A DNA stretch of 64,000 nucleotides from Ampullaceana balthica (GCA_944989445.1 CALYLW010000015.1:2814681-2878680), one strand, 5' to 3'; positions 49,165 to 60,912 are shown, numbered from the stretch's first letter. Numbers and translations are program-made. Notes: generated from the sequence alone by a model not told the origin.

Positions 49165-49797
49165 TAGGGCTGTTATCGATTAATTTAAATTTAATATTTA
49201 ACTTTTCGAAAAATTATCGATTAATTAATCGATAATTTCGATTAAAGCCAAAAATTGAAATTTATGACGTCATTTAACTGAACATTTCTCACGGACATTG
49301 AAAATTAAGAATATTTTGAACTAAATTTTATGACAATGTGTTGATACTTGATCGGATGTTTGTGCTGAAGGTGTTATGTCAGCGATGTATTTGATCATTT
49401 AAAAGATAATTATTTATGGCAGTGAATACAGTAAACTTTTTCAAAATCTTCGACTTTGCCATCCGCAGTTAGCTTAAAAAATTTTTTTGCTCAACTTTCT
49501 AGTTATATGTTTAAATTTAACTGCGTTGATGCTGTCAGACATTTTTTAGTTGACGTCTGCCGGTCCACATAAAGTTATAAAATTAATTATAATATTACGC
49601 GGGAGAAGTTTGAGCGTAAAAAAAAATATAAATTATTATTAATTATTAATAATTAATTATTTATTAATACAATTTTTTAAAAATATTATAAATATTTTCT
49701 TTAATTTTAATCGAATTTTTATCGATTAAAATAATTTTAATAGATAAAAAAATTTAACGATTAATCGAGAAATTAATCGTTAATTTCCACAGCCGTA
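49165..49797. mobile_element. 633-bp hAT-type MITE with ATCGATTAAT-rich ends
   Basis: It starts TAGGGCTGTTATCGATTAAT; the right end inward is TACGGCTGTGGAAATTAACG. A perfect 8-bp duplication ATAGATAT flanks it (49157-49164 and 49798-49805). Confidence 0.88.
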
Positions 49798-50159
49798 ATA
49801 GATATGTTTACATACTAATGTATACAATTTCTTTTTTTTTAAAATTATTTTTAAATACAAAATAAAAGAATATTAATTGTTAATCGGGGGTTTTTTTTGG
49901 TGTAAATTTGGAATACGTTTTGTCTCATGAAAGGGGTGGGGGACTTGCGACCTCAGTCACTTTCTTGTGTCCTTTAAAAAACTATCTAGTATATTTATAA
50001 ATGTGTATTTATAGGTATATCATCTTATATCGCCTATTTTATTACTGCTTACATAAATATGGCATGCAACGGTTAAAATGTTCCACACCTTTACTTCGTT
50101 TTAATTACTATCATTTATTCAGGTTTATTAATTTATAAAAACCATCATATGAATAACTA

Positions 50160-50575
50160 AAGGAGCATCCATAAATGACGTAACGGAATTTTGGCTGATT
50201 TTTCACCCCTACCCCCTCGTCACACGTCGTCACAAAAACTTATACCCCTTCTTCAATATGAAGTCACCAATCTTCCCCTCCCCCACCCCCAAAGCCATAT
50301 TTTCTATTTGAAATGAGCATGTTTCAAATCATTGTATTATTTCTTAAGTTTGTATTTAGTGTAAGTAATATAGTAACACGCGTGAATCCATGTAAACGTA
50401 ATTGAATAAATTGTAAGCAATCAAAGATTTTATTTGAAATTTTATTTAAAGTTGGGTGCTTTGATGTGACGTCACAGTTGTTTAAAACAACAATAACATC
50501 CTCCCTCGTCACACATCGTCACAAATTTGTGACTCCCCTTCCCCCGGATGCGTGACGTAATTTATGGACGGCGCT
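50160..50575. mobile_element. 416-bp TA-flanked MITE, CATAAATGACGT family
   Basis: The ends are AAGGAGCATCCATAAATGAC and, inverted, AGCGCCGTCCATAAATTACG, with internal CCCTCGTCACAC blocks near both ends. It is the same family as the larger element at 58452-60305. Confidence 0.75.
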
Positions 50576-50868
50576 TAAAAAGGGCGGCAAATAGGAGACC
50601 GCCCCGGGCGACAAAAGTTCTAGCTACACCACTGTATTTGACATTTTGTGAATATGAAGTTAAATAGAAATTGTAGTATATGAAGAGTTTTTTTCCTTCT
50701 TTTATTTACTTTATTTAAATAAAAATTAAATTCAAAAGAGAATGAATGTTAAATTTACTTACAAATTAATCGTCAACTTTCGTCATATAAAGTAATTATC
50801 AGCACAAGAACTCGTACTTAAAGTCACATAGTCATCAAATTATTGAAAATAGAAGGGTGAGAACTTAC

Positions 50869-50943
50869 AATGTTTCGATTGTCTTAGCTTCAAATATTCT
50901 GAAAATGTTGTCCAGATCCGTGACATTACTGTCGTACATGTGC
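50869..50943 (-). CDS. LRR exon 2 (75 nt)
   Basis: The acceptor is ACATTCGCAG and the donor GTAAGTTC. It reads HMYDSNVTDLDNIFRIF then EAKTIET and ends TT, joining G to give Leu. LRR features (N, hydrophobic spacing, terminal T-L) are present but degenerate. The 3.2-kb hAT relic at 47413-50634 lies in the following intron. Confidence 0.75.
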
Positions 50944-51411
50944 CTGCGAATGTATTCAAAGATATGGTGAAATATGTTTAACGCCTCAATGGGTTAACAT
51001 GAAAAATGTGTTGACAAGAAACCAAAATCGCTAAACATGACAAGATTTAAATTCTCCGAATGCAAGTAGAAAAATCTAAAGGGAGAGATTGTTGAGTGGT
51101 CTGAAATAAGAAACTCGATGTCTTGTGACTTGTGTGATCATAGGTCTACTTCATGTTTAAATCATCTTGTACTTTTTTATTAAATGTATTTTTACGTACC
51201 TTTTTGTTACACAATTTATAGAAATTTGAAATAAGAATCGTTTGACACGAAATTTGTTAACACGAAGCAGTATTTTGGTGCATTAATTTTCATGTCAAAC
51301 AATTAGCACTGTGTTATTATCTTGAACTAACGATTGACATTTTATTTCATGGATTTTTCTTTTGCATTTTCTCTAACAATACTTCCATTGACCTGTCATT
51401 TCTATTAGATA

Positions 51412-51721
51412 TTTACAAATAGTTGACTTTGAATTATATACTTACAAATAGGTGATTTTGACTAATATACTTACAAATATTTGACTTTTACTTATATACT
51501 TGCAAATATTTGACTTTGACTTATATACTTAAAAATATTTGACTTTGACTAATATACTTACAAATATTTGAATTTGACTTATATACTTAAATATTTGACT
51601 TTGACTCATATACTTACAAATATTTGAATTTGACTTATATACTTACAAATATTTGACTAATATACTTACAAATATTTGACTAATATACTTACAAATATTT
51701 GACTTTGACTTATATACTTAC
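51412..51721. repeat. About 29-bp minisatellite abutting LRR exon 1, about 11 copies
   Basis: The unit is ACTTACAAATATTTGACTTT plus GACTTATAT. On the gene strand each carries ATTTGTAAGTATATAAGTC, matching the end of the exon (GATTT) plus its donor and 15 intron bases. Confidence 0.92.
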
Positions 51722-51796
51722 AAATCGCTAACTTTGACTGTCGACGTGTTAACAACCAAATCAGACAGACGGCTGAAGTCGGACCCAATAAACCAG
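51722..51796 (-). CDS. LRR exon 1 (75 nt)
   Basis: The acceptor is TTGCTTTACAG and the donor GTAAGTAT. The frame has one leading base and ends in TT, which joins G to give Leu. It encodes WFIGSDFSRLSDLVV then NTSTVKVSD, with hydrophobic spacing like an LRR but without a clear Asn ladder. Phase 2 on both sides matches the other LRR exons. The last bases and donor are repeated about eleven times in the downstream intron. Confidence 0.75.
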
Positions 51797-52190
51797 CTGT
51801 AAAGCAAGAATTGATGAAGACAACTAAAGATTAAAGTCAAAAGAATCATCCTGTAAAATAAATCAACAGTATGCCAAGGACCATATATATATATATCTAA
51901 TTTTTAAAACATTAATCAGCCATATTTGGTGCCGTCTTCAAATTATTTAATTTTTAACAATTCATTTTTTTAATAACATTGCACGTATTTTTAAAAATGC
52001 ATGGGGAAAGAACTAGAAGAAATTTAATACATTGCTCAAATGTTATTGTCATACCGAGCTAACTGTGTCTAGTGAGTTTGCACAGTGAGAAGTTTTGTTC
52101 AAATATCATTCAATAACTTGTTTAACCATTAAGCATTTTGACGTTTAAAAACAAAGTCTTAATAAACATTTAACGATGTAAACAACGCCT

Positions 52191-53771
52191 GCAACATACA
52201 TGAATTTTATAAAAAACTTAAAAATAAACAAAGCTACTGGCCCAGATGATTTGCCTGCAAGATTATTAAAAGAACTAAGCAATGAACTGTCCCCAATCCT
52301 TGTAGTTCTCTTTCAAGCCTCTCTAAACCAGGGTAAAGTGCCCCAGGATTGGAAATTAGCTAATGTAAGTCCACTCTTTAAGAAAGGGGATAAATCAGAC
52401 CCTGGTAATTACAGGCCTGTATCACTTACTAGTATCACCTGTAAATTACTAGAACACATAATATATAGTAGAATAGTTAACCACCTTGACAAATATAATG
52501 CCCTATGCCCACATCAACACGGCTTTAGAAAAAACAGATCATGTGAAACACAATTAATAGGTTTAATAGATGAACTATCAAAAGGCTTGGACAAAAATGA
52601 TCAAATAGATACATATTACTAGACTTCTCAAAAGCATTTGACAAAGTTCACCACCTTAGTTTACTTAAAAAACTTAACTACTTTGGAATCTCAGGTTCCT
52701 TACATCACTGGATCCAAGACTTCCTTTTGGGCAGGGAGCAAACTGTAATAATTAATGGATCTAAATCTGCACCAATAAAGGTTAACTCAGGAGTTCCACA
52801 AGGAACTGTGCTAGGTCCCTTACTCTTTTTAATTTATATAAATGATTTACCCAACAACATCTCAACAGGTACAAAAGTTAGGCTATTTGCTGATGATTGT
52901 ATAATCTATAGAACAATTAAATCAGAACAAGATGGCAAAATTTTACAAAAAGACTTAGATGAATTGATAAAATGGGAAACTAACTGGAGTATGTCTTTCC
53001 ATCCAGAAAAGTGTCAACTGTTAAGAGTAACAAAGAAAAAGAAACAAATAAATTCAAAATATTACATTCATGGAAAAGAACTGACCCAAACTAAAGATGC
53101 AAAATACTTAGGAGTCTTAATAAATGAGAAACTATCATGGAATCCCCATGTCAATGAAGTTATTAAAAAATCAAACAAAACCTTAGGCTTTATAAAAAGG
53201 AACTTTAACAAATGTAATAGAGATATAAAACTAAAATGCTACCTCACTTTGGTGAGACCTGCACTAGAATATGCATCTTCTGTATGGGACCCATCCACCA
53301 AAGAAAACATTGATAAACTAGAACAAATTCAAAAAAGAGCTGCCAGATTCATTACTGGAGAATATTCGAAACTGACAAGAGTAACACCATTAGTTAAATC
53401 ATTAAACCTTGAAACACTAGAGGATAGAAGAACCAAGAGCAAAGTAGTAATCATACATAAAGCAATTAATTCTAATTTAGAAATACAACACAAAGATAAC
53501 TTAATACAACCCTCAGATAGACATAAGGATAAAAACACCTTTCTTATTCCGTATGCAAGAACAAACACATACAAGTTTTCCTTCTTCCCGTCCGGAATTA
53601 GGGCGTGGAATGGGTTGCCTGAAGAATCCAGGAAAACCAACACTTTATCAACATTTAAATCTCTAATAAAAATGCAGGACTAAACACAAACCATAGATAA
53701 GCGTAGGACGCAATAATCTTCTGTATAGAAGGAGCGTCTGTAAACAGATAAGATAAGATAAGATAAGATAA
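52191..53771 (+). mobile_element. 5'-truncated LINE with (GATAA)n tail
   Basis: About 1.6 kb. It begins at the edge of the reverse-transcriptase domain and ends TAGAAGGAGCGTCTGTAAAC with GATAA repeats. The tail is shared with family B SINEs (6771 and 42281). No endonuclease and no clear target duplication. Confidence 0.9.
52200..53683 (+). pseudogene. LINE reverse transcriptase (jockey/CR1-type), one frameshift
   Basis: Blocks in order: KATGPDDLPARLLK near the start, GNYRPVSLTS (52402), HGFRKNRSCETQL, then a premature stop at 52618-52621. The frame resumes with LDFSKAFDKVH (motif A, about 52620), GVPQGTVLGPLLFLIYINDL (52790) and FADDC (catalytic motif, 52886). The downstream region has YLGVLINEKLSW (about 53106), a thumb and RAARFITGEY, ending at 53683. 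One missing T at about 52614 explains the break. The N-terminal endonuclease is absent. The clade is judged by eye only. Confidence 0.92.
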
Positions 53772-53906
53772 ATAAAGACGTGCATAAACTAAGTCAACGT
53801 TTTTATATTAACAGTTTTCAACATTCCTAAGATAAAACAAATTCAAGGCCCAAAGCAAAATGTACAAGTAATTTAATTAAATTAACATAGAGCTAAGACG
53901 TATTAT

Positions 53907-55622
53907 GTGAACATGTTTATGTTAATGTGTTTATGTTAATGTGTTTATGTTAATGTGTTTATGTTAATGTGTTTATGTTAATGTGTTTATGTTAATGTGT
54001 TTATGTTAATGTATTTATGTTAATGTGTTTATGTTAATGTGTTTATGTTAATGTGTTTATGTTAATGTGTTTATGTGAACGTGTTTATGTCAATGTGTTT
54101 ATGTTAATGTGTTTATGTTAATGTGTTTATGTTAATGTGTTTATGTTAATGTGTTTATGTTAATGTGTTTATGTGAACGCGTTTATGTTAATGTGTTTAT
54201 GTTAATGTGTTTATGTTAATGTGTTTATGTTAATGTGTTTATGTTAATGTGTTTATGTTAATGTGTTTATGTTAATGTGTTTATGTTAATGTGTTTATGT
54301 TAATGTGTTTATGTGAACGTGTTTATGTTAATGTGTTTATGTTAATGTGTTTATGTTAATGTGTTTATGTTAATGTGTTTATATTAATGTGTTTATGTTA
54401 ATGTGTTTATGTTAATGTGTTTATGTTAATGTGTTTATGTTAATGTGTTTATGTTAATGTGTTTATGTTAATGTGTTTATGTTAATGTGTTTATGTTAAT
54501 GTGTTTATGTTAACGTGTTTATGTTAACGTGTTTATGTTAATGTGTTTATGTTTATGTGTTTATGTTAATGTGTTTATGTTAATGTGTTTATGTTAATGT
54601 GTTTATGTTAATGTGTTTATGTTAATGTGTTTATGTTAATGTGTTTATGTTAATGTGTTTATGTTAATGTGTTTATGTTAATGTGTTTATGTTAATGTGT
54701 TTATGTTAATGTATTTATGTTAATGTGTTTATGTTAATGTGTTTATATTAATGTGTTTATGTTAATGTGTTTATGTTAATGTGTTTATGTTAATGTGTTT
54801 ATGTTAATGTGTTTATGTTAATGTGTTTATGTTAATGTATTTATGTTAATGTGTTTATGTTAATTTGTTTATGTTAATGTGTTTATGTGAACGTGTTTAT
54901 GTTGATGTGTTTATGTTAATTTGTTTATGTTAATGTGTTTATGTTAATGTGTTTATGTGAACGTGTTTATGTTAATGTGTTTATGTTAATGTGTTTATGA
55001 TAATGTGTTTATATTAATGTGTTTATGTTAATGTGTTTATGTTAATGTGTTTATGTTAATGTGTTTATGTTAATGTGTTTATGTTAATGTATTTATGTTA
55101 ATGTGTTTATGTTAATTTGTTTATGTTAATGTGTTTATGTTAATGTGTTTATGTTAATGTGTTTATGTTAATGTGTTTATGTTAATGTATTTATGTTAAT
55201 GTGTTTATGTTAATGTGTTTATGTTAATGTGTTTATGTGAACGTGTTTATGTTAATGTGTTTATGTTAATGTGTTTATGTTAATGTGTTTATGTTAATGT
55301 GTTTATTTTAATGTGTTTATGTTAATGTGTTTATGTTAATGTGTTTATGTTAATGTGTTTATGTTAATGTGTTTATGTTAATGTGTTTATGTGAACATGT
55401 TTATGTTAATGTGTTTATGTTAATGTGTTTATGTTAATGTGTTTATGTTAATGTGTTTATGTTAATGTGTTTATGTTAATGTGTTTATGTTAATGTGTTT
55501 ATGTTAATGTTTTTATGTTAATGTGTTTATGTTAATGTGTTTATGTTAATGTGTTTATGTGAACGTGTTTATGTTAATGTGTTTATGTTAATGTGTTTAT
55601 GTTAATGTGTTTATGTTAATGT
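53907..55622. repeat. 14-bp minisatellite GTGTTTATGTTAAT, about 120 copies
   Basis: There are recurrent variants (GTGAACGTGT, GTATTTATG, TTTATATTAATG) at semi-regular intervals, suggesting block duplication. Confidence 0.97.
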
Positions 55623-55639
55623 GAGTGTCTCGCTCTAGA

Positions 55640-56055
55640 AATAGAAATCATGTCTTTTAGATGGCATTGTTTGAAATAGATTTGATGGCGCCAGGTATCC
55701 GTCAACTAATTTCAGTAAAACTTTATCTGCCGATTAAAATATGTTTTGAAAACAATTTACTTAAGGTATACGTTGGTTTTAAAAGTTATAAATTAAAATT
55801 AATCATACTTAATCAAAATATATTTAATGATATATAATCACCATGTGTTAAGACCTATATTTAAACAAATCTAAATTTAAAAAAAAGTGTTGCGTATTTA
55901 TTTGTTAACTAATGGCACCAGTGATTTAAATCATCTGTCTGGACCGAAGTACTTTGAAAATCATTTAGTCCTAAGACGCTGTCAATAATCGCTTAGTTTG
56001 AACCCTCAGTTAGTAAACACGTCTTTCATTCGATACTTTCACCGCAAGGGTTTGG
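55640..56055. other. AT-rich intron, nothing recognised
   Basis: Searched for LRR-like splice-bounded segments on the minus strand; none found. Confidence 0.5.
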
Positions 56056-56059
56056 CATA

Positions 56060-56090
56060 CTTTCTTTCTTTCTTTCTTTCTTTCTTTTTT

Positions 56091-56130
<40 letters not shown>

Positions 56131-56163
56131 TCATTATTTCTTTCTTTCATTCTTTCTTTCTTA

Positions 56164-56202
<39 letters not shown>

Positions 56203-56206
56203 TTTT

Positions 56207-56242
<36 letters not shown>

Positions 56243-56325
56243 TCATTATTTCTTTCTTTCATTCTTTCTTTCTTACTTTCTTTCTTTCTTACTTTCTTTC
56301 TTTCTTTCATTCTTTCTTTTTTTCT
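56060..56325. repeat. (TTTC)n tract
   Basis: A long tetranucleotide tract with occasional TTAC/TTAT/CATT interruptions. The 152-aa FFLSFFLS ORF is an artefact. Confidence 0.97.
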
Positions 56326-56869
56326 TTGTCATTGCTGAAGGTGCTATTAGTCACTTAAATGAGTTTTTCGAAAGAATGGAGAACATTTGTCTGATGTGTT
56401 TCTATATTAAAATTTGTTTTACAATATTTCATGCAGACACTTTGTTTCCTATATGAACAGCCTGAGTAAAGTGGCTTAGCCTAACCTGAAATCACGCTAC
56501 TTTGGGCGGGGGATGCCTCGCTGCTCCAACCCACTTTGAAGATCGGTGTGGGGGAAGGAAAATTGCGAGGGGGGGGGCTGGGGGGGGCTGACACAAGACG
56601 ACTTAGTCGCGCGATCTCAGCAAAAATTAACCTTTGACCTAAGGGCAAGAAAATCTGACGAAGGCGGAAATCAGATTGTTTATAGGATGTTTTATGTGAA
56701 TTCTGTTCTATTAGATCATCTCTACTGAAGAGGGCGCAGTGAACTGGATGTAGGATATCAAGCGATCTCCGGGCCAGGTCTTCTTATCTTATCCTCCTGG
56801 AATTGAATAACATTTATTTCTGATAACGTTTTCATTAACAATTTTAATTGGTTTGAAATTCGTTGACAT

Positions 56870-57224
56870 TAGAGCTGTGGTAATTAACGATTAATTAATC
56901 GATTAATCGTGATCTTTTATTAAAACAATTAAATTTTGGATCGACTATTAATCGAATGGCGAGTTTCCGCCCGTCATTGATGTGATCATAGTTCAATGTT
57001 ATCTTTTATTTCTTTCCCCTGGGTTTCATTGTCAATCAGAAAAGTTCATACCTTGAATAAAGTATTGTCAATATTCTGGTGTGGTTGCGTAGTTGGTTAC
57101 CTAATGACGATTTGGCGAGAAAAAGCGGTGCTAATGTGTTCACTAAAGAACATAGGTGTCTGTTTCTGAAACTGTTTTATTGTTTAATCGAAATTAACTA
57201 TTAATTAAACGTTAATTTTACAAA
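56870..57224. mobile_element. Diverged relative of the 49165 MITE
   Basis: It begins TAGAGCTGTGGTAATTAACG with ATTAATCGATTAATCG, matching an end of 49165-49797. A decayed partner end is near 57190-57224. No target duplication was found. Confidence 0.4.
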
Positions 57225-57855
57225 TACAAATAAAATTGAATTAACTGCTAGCTCCCCCAGTTGAAACACATCAAATGTTGAATTGTTATCCGCAAAAACC
57301 TATAACAGCGCATTTACACGCCGAGTTTAATCAAATTCATCATAGATCTTATTTCACCATAATGAAAAACAAACATGAATCATTAGATTATTTTTCTACT
57401 CAAATTTTGTAAACAAATTTCAAAGTTTAATCATTATTCCATAAAGTAGAGGTGCTCTTGTTTCAGATTCGATTAGCCTGTCACATTATATGTAAGGGGT
57501 TCAATTAAAGAATAAATATTGTCTTCTCTGCTGTCACTTCTTACGCGTTATGTCTGATTATACTTGTTCATTACTGACTTAAGAAGCTCGATTATGAGCT
57601 CTCTGAAAAAACAAAACAAATTATTTAAGATATAGTTTTAAAAACTGAACAAACAAACAAAATACCAACTAAAAATCCGCCCCATATTTGGATGAAGCAA
57701 ACAAAGAAAAATATAAAATACGGAAATCGTGGTGGGCTTAGCGTCTAGCTGGGGTACCGCGTTATATAAGTTCTCAAATTATTATTTATATATTAGTGTC
57801 CTATTAGTTTTTAGTAGGCACACAAACAATAATAATTATTATAGTACTAGTGTAG

Positions 57856-58088
57856 ATGGCGGCTGGATAGCGAAGTCAATAGTGCGCTCGCCTCACCCCC
57901 TGAGGGACGTGGGATCGAGACCACGTTATATCCACAATAAAAATGTTGATGAATGACTATTACTACAAAGTCCTCAGCTGACCTTGAGAGGAGATGGGCG
58001 CCGCCAGGTCTACCAAGCCCCGAGAAAGTTCTATTGGAAACATTTGAATCTCCTACGACCACGAGGTTATGGGACACACACAAATAGT
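57856..58088 (+). mobile_element. tRNA-derived SINE, family A, copy 3
   Basis: It starts GGCGGCTGGATAGCGAAGTC. The box B-like GGGATCGAGACC is better kept than in the 3456 copy. Confidence 0.82.
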
Positions 58089-58216
58089 GTAAAGATGAAG
58101 CATCTCAAAATATTCAAGTTCGCATTAAAAGGTGAATTTATTTATTATATATGTCAATTTGGCAATTTTAATTTTCGTGTTTAAAAAGAAATTTTTCAAC
58201 AACCAACCCCTCCCCC

Positions 58217-58225
58217 CCCAACAAC

Positions 58226-58261
<36 letters not shown>
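58217..58261. repeat. (CAA)n microsatellite
   Basis: A perfect AAC/CAA run of about 14 units next to a poly-C tract. Confidence 0.95.
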
Positions 58262-58297
58262 AACATACCGATGCCATCAGAGGTCGATGCAGTCACA

Positions 58298-58451
58298 AAC
58301 AATTGTAACCACATATTGATGTAACCACATATTGATGTAACCACATATTGATGTAACCACAAATTGATGTAACCACATATTGATGTAACCACATATTGAT
58401 GTAACCACATATTGATGTAACTACAAATTAATGTAACCACATATTGATGTA
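58298..58451. repeat. 17-bp minisatellite, left part
   Basis: The unit is GTAACCACATATTGAT, about nine copies. It is interrupted at 58452 by the TA-flanked element and resumes, degenerate, at 60306. Confidence 0.92.
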
Positions 58452-60305
58452 GGGGCCGTCCATAAATGACGTCACGCGATTTTTGCCGATTTTTGACCCT
58501 CTCCCCCCCCCTCGTCACGCGACGTCACAAAAACTTAGACCCCCTCCTCTAAAATACGTCACAAATCTTTGCAAAAAAAAACAACTTTATTTTCTATTTG
58601 AAAATAAGTATATTTCAAATCACTTTTATTGTCATTTAAGTATTTATTATTTATTTAGTGACGATCTAAATTGTAATATCGTAACCCGCGTGAAGCATTT
58701 TTAAAAAACATTTAACCGGCCTTCAGAAAACGAACTGTGTTAACATCCTTAGCTTATATTTTATTTTAATGAATACAAATTAAACATTGACTATTGATCA
58801 TCACGGTTAACGTCTTTGTTTAGAAAAAAAATTATTTAAAAATAACATTTTTAAAATGTATTTTTTTTTAAATCCCTCAATTGACTGACGGGCATCCCGT
58901 AAGACAGAGTCGGCGAACAGAGGTAAATAACCTGAACTGGGGTCAAAAAGGGAATTCTTGGGGGTAATGCAGACTCATTTGGGACATATAACATCCACTA
59001 CAATCAGCTAGATATATTAAAATACGTCATGTGTACGTGTACGCTTGGAACATATGCCCATTATTAAACAGGTTCCTTCCAGAAAATGCATTTTTTTAAA
59101 AATTTGACAACTATGTAGATTTCTTACATACGCACTATATGAAGACACCCAAATCTACCCTACTTTCATTTATATTGACACGAGTGACACTAATCTTAAT
59201 CCACATGACTTGTCTTTATCACGTGTCATTTCTGTGATATTTAAAATTAATGCCTTAAAAACTGAGCTAAGAAAAAAGTTGTTTTGTGCTCCTCTCGAAT
59301 TGCAATGTCAAGAATTTGATGCATTCAATAAAGTTAATGAATACTTGACTAATTTTAAATGGGCTCATTTACCATTATATCTAGAACAGTGCTTCTCATA
59401 CTTTTTAGTATTGCGGACCAGCAGGAATTTTTTCCATCGTACCAGGGACTGGTGCACAATTTTCCCTGCACTGACAATTTTTTCTGTCCTTTTTTTAGAA
59501 CATCTGCGGACCGGCAGCGGATGGCCCACAGACTGGCATCGGTCCGCGGACCACCACTTTGAGAAGCACTGATCTAGAAGACTAGAATGGCCAGGGGCGT
59601 TTTATAAAAAACCATCGAACAATTATATCAAACTTAAAACGTTTTTAATTCTATCAAATAGATTCCCTCCCCCCTCCCCTTTTAAAGAAAAAGGATATGG
59701 TATTCGGTGTCGTTTTGACTTAAAATATCTACACATAATCATATTCAAATCATTTTTAGACACTTGTCATGCTTGTAAAACTCACCAGTAGCATTTTCGG
59801 GGTTGGGGGGGGGTGCCCCGGGGTGCTAAAGACGCTCCCCCAAATCCCCCAGTCACGTGAGCAGGACCTAGAGTCTGTAACGCATACATAAACTTGCATA
59901 TTATGTGGTAACGGGCATGAGAGAACAAAACGGAGCTGCGGTTAGATCACAAATGCTTTGATGTCAACATCAAACGACGCAGTGTAACAATTTGTGGATT
60001 CTCAAACTTAAGGATTTTAATTAGATTTAATTTTCGTGTCTTGATAGCATACGCCAACCAGCGTCTGATGGCCTACCGACCAGCACATTGAGAAGCACTG
60101 ATTTTTTTTTAAAAGAAAGGAAAAAAAGTCATTAAATAAATGTTAAGCGACCAAATATTTCAGTGGAAGTTTTATTTAAAGTTACCCTTTTGATGTGACG
60201 TCACATTTCTTCAACCCCCCCTCCCTCCCCCTCGTCACGCAATGTCACAAAAGTGTGACCCCCCCCTCCCCCCCTAGGTGCGTGACGTCATTTATGGACA
60301 GCCCC
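58452..60305. mobile_element. TA-flanked DNA element (1.85 kb), CATAAATGACGTCACG ends
   Basis: The left end is GGGGCCGTCCATAAATGACG; the right end inward is GGGGCTGTCCATAAATGACG. Both are followed by a CCCTCGTCACGC block. TA lies on each side (58450-58451, 60306-60307). It is inserted inside a minisatellite, and closing it restores an intact array unit. No transposase is recognised. It contains the MITE at 59387-59571. Confidence 0.85.
59387..59571. mobile_element. hAT MITE (185 bp), same family as 16840-17138
   Basis: The ends are CAGTGCTTCTCATAC and, inverted, CAGTGCTTCTCAAAG. A perfect 8-bp duplication ATCTAGAA is at 59379-59386 and 59572-59579. A third, end-only copy lies at about 60050-60101. 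Confidence 0.9.
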
Positions 60306-60400
60306 TAACCACAAATTGATTTAATCACAAAATGATGTAATGACAGAACAATGTAATCACAGACCCATGTCATCACAGACGGATGTAATCACCTTGTGAT
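60306..60400. repeat. 17-bp minisatellite, right degenerate part
   Basis: AACCACAAATTGATTTAATC, then copies decaying to ATCACAGACCCATGTC. Confidence 0.8.
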
Positions 60401-60477
60401 GTCATGTGTGGTACTGTGACATCTTTGTCCACACTAAAATTCATTGTGGGACACTCACAACTCTGACACAAGCAAAA

Positions 60478-60664
60478 TTGTAAGTCACTCACTCATACAT
60501 GTGTCTAAACTGTACACTAGCTGATTGAACAAAATTGTAAGTCACTCACTCATACATCTGTCGAAACTGTGCACTAGCTGATTGAACAAAATTGTAAGTC
60601 ACTCACTCATACATCTGTCCAAACTGTGCACTAGCTGATTTAACAAAATTGTAAGTCACTCACT
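60478..60664. repeat. About 60-bp tandem repeat carrying part of the 42-nt exon, about 3 extra copies
   Basis: Each unit has CTGTGCACTAGCTGATT plus GTAAGTCACTCACTCATAC. On the gene strand this is the last part of the exon at 60664-60705 with its GTGAGT donor. Confidence 0.93.
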
Positions 60665-60705
60665 CATACATGTGTCCAAACTGTGCACTAGCTGATTCAC
60701 CAAAT
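60664..60705 (-). CDS. Lead-in exon (42 nt) of the LRR gene
   Basis: The minus-strand acceptor is TATAAAAG and the donor is GTGAGT. The exon begins with one base completing a codon and ends with two (GA), which join C of the next exon to give Asp. It reads FGESASAQFGHMY with no stop. It may be the end of an N-terminal cap or of a diverged repeat. Its 3' half and donor are duplicated in tandem in the adjoining intron (60480-60664). Support is splice signals and phase only, so it is less sure than the LRR exons. Confidence 0.55.
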
Positions 60706-60767
60706 CTTTTATACAGAGAATAAACATGGGTTAAAATTCTCATTCAATTAAATGCTTTATGTTTGAA

Positions 60768-60912
60768 TAGGAAGTGGAAGGTAAACTTAGTCAGAAAGGG
60801 TTTTGCCACTAGAACAGTTGGTGGAAGGTAAAACTTAGTCAGAGAGGATGTTGCCACTAGAACAGGTTAAAACTTAGTCAGAAAGAGTGTTGTTGCCACT
60901 AGAACAGGTTAG
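60768..60912. repeat. 50-60-bp tandem repeat, 3 imperfect copies
   Basis: Units contain AAACTTAGTCAGAAAG and TTGCCACTAGAACAG with length differences. Confidence 0.8.

Larger units (their letters stand above)
47413..50634 (+). mobile_element. hAT DNA transposon relic (3.2 kb) with three nested elements
   Basis: The inverted ends are CAGTGGCGTAGCTAGA and CAGTGGTGTAGCTAGA (right, inward). The 8-bp duplication is TATTTGAG/TATTTGAC at 47405-47412 and 50635-50642. It holds decayed transposase and secondary insertions at 48833-48997, 49165-49797 and 50160-50575. It lies in the intron between LRR exons 2 and 3. Confidence 0.9.

Noticed and set aside
57545..57602. Splice-bounded segment on the minus strand with TTTTTTCAG and GTAAG
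   Set aside because: Contains stops in the needed phase and does not resemble an LRR.
59210..59572. 120-residue plus ORF inside the TA-flanked element
   Set aside because: No recognisable transposase motif, and its second half is the nested hAT MITE.
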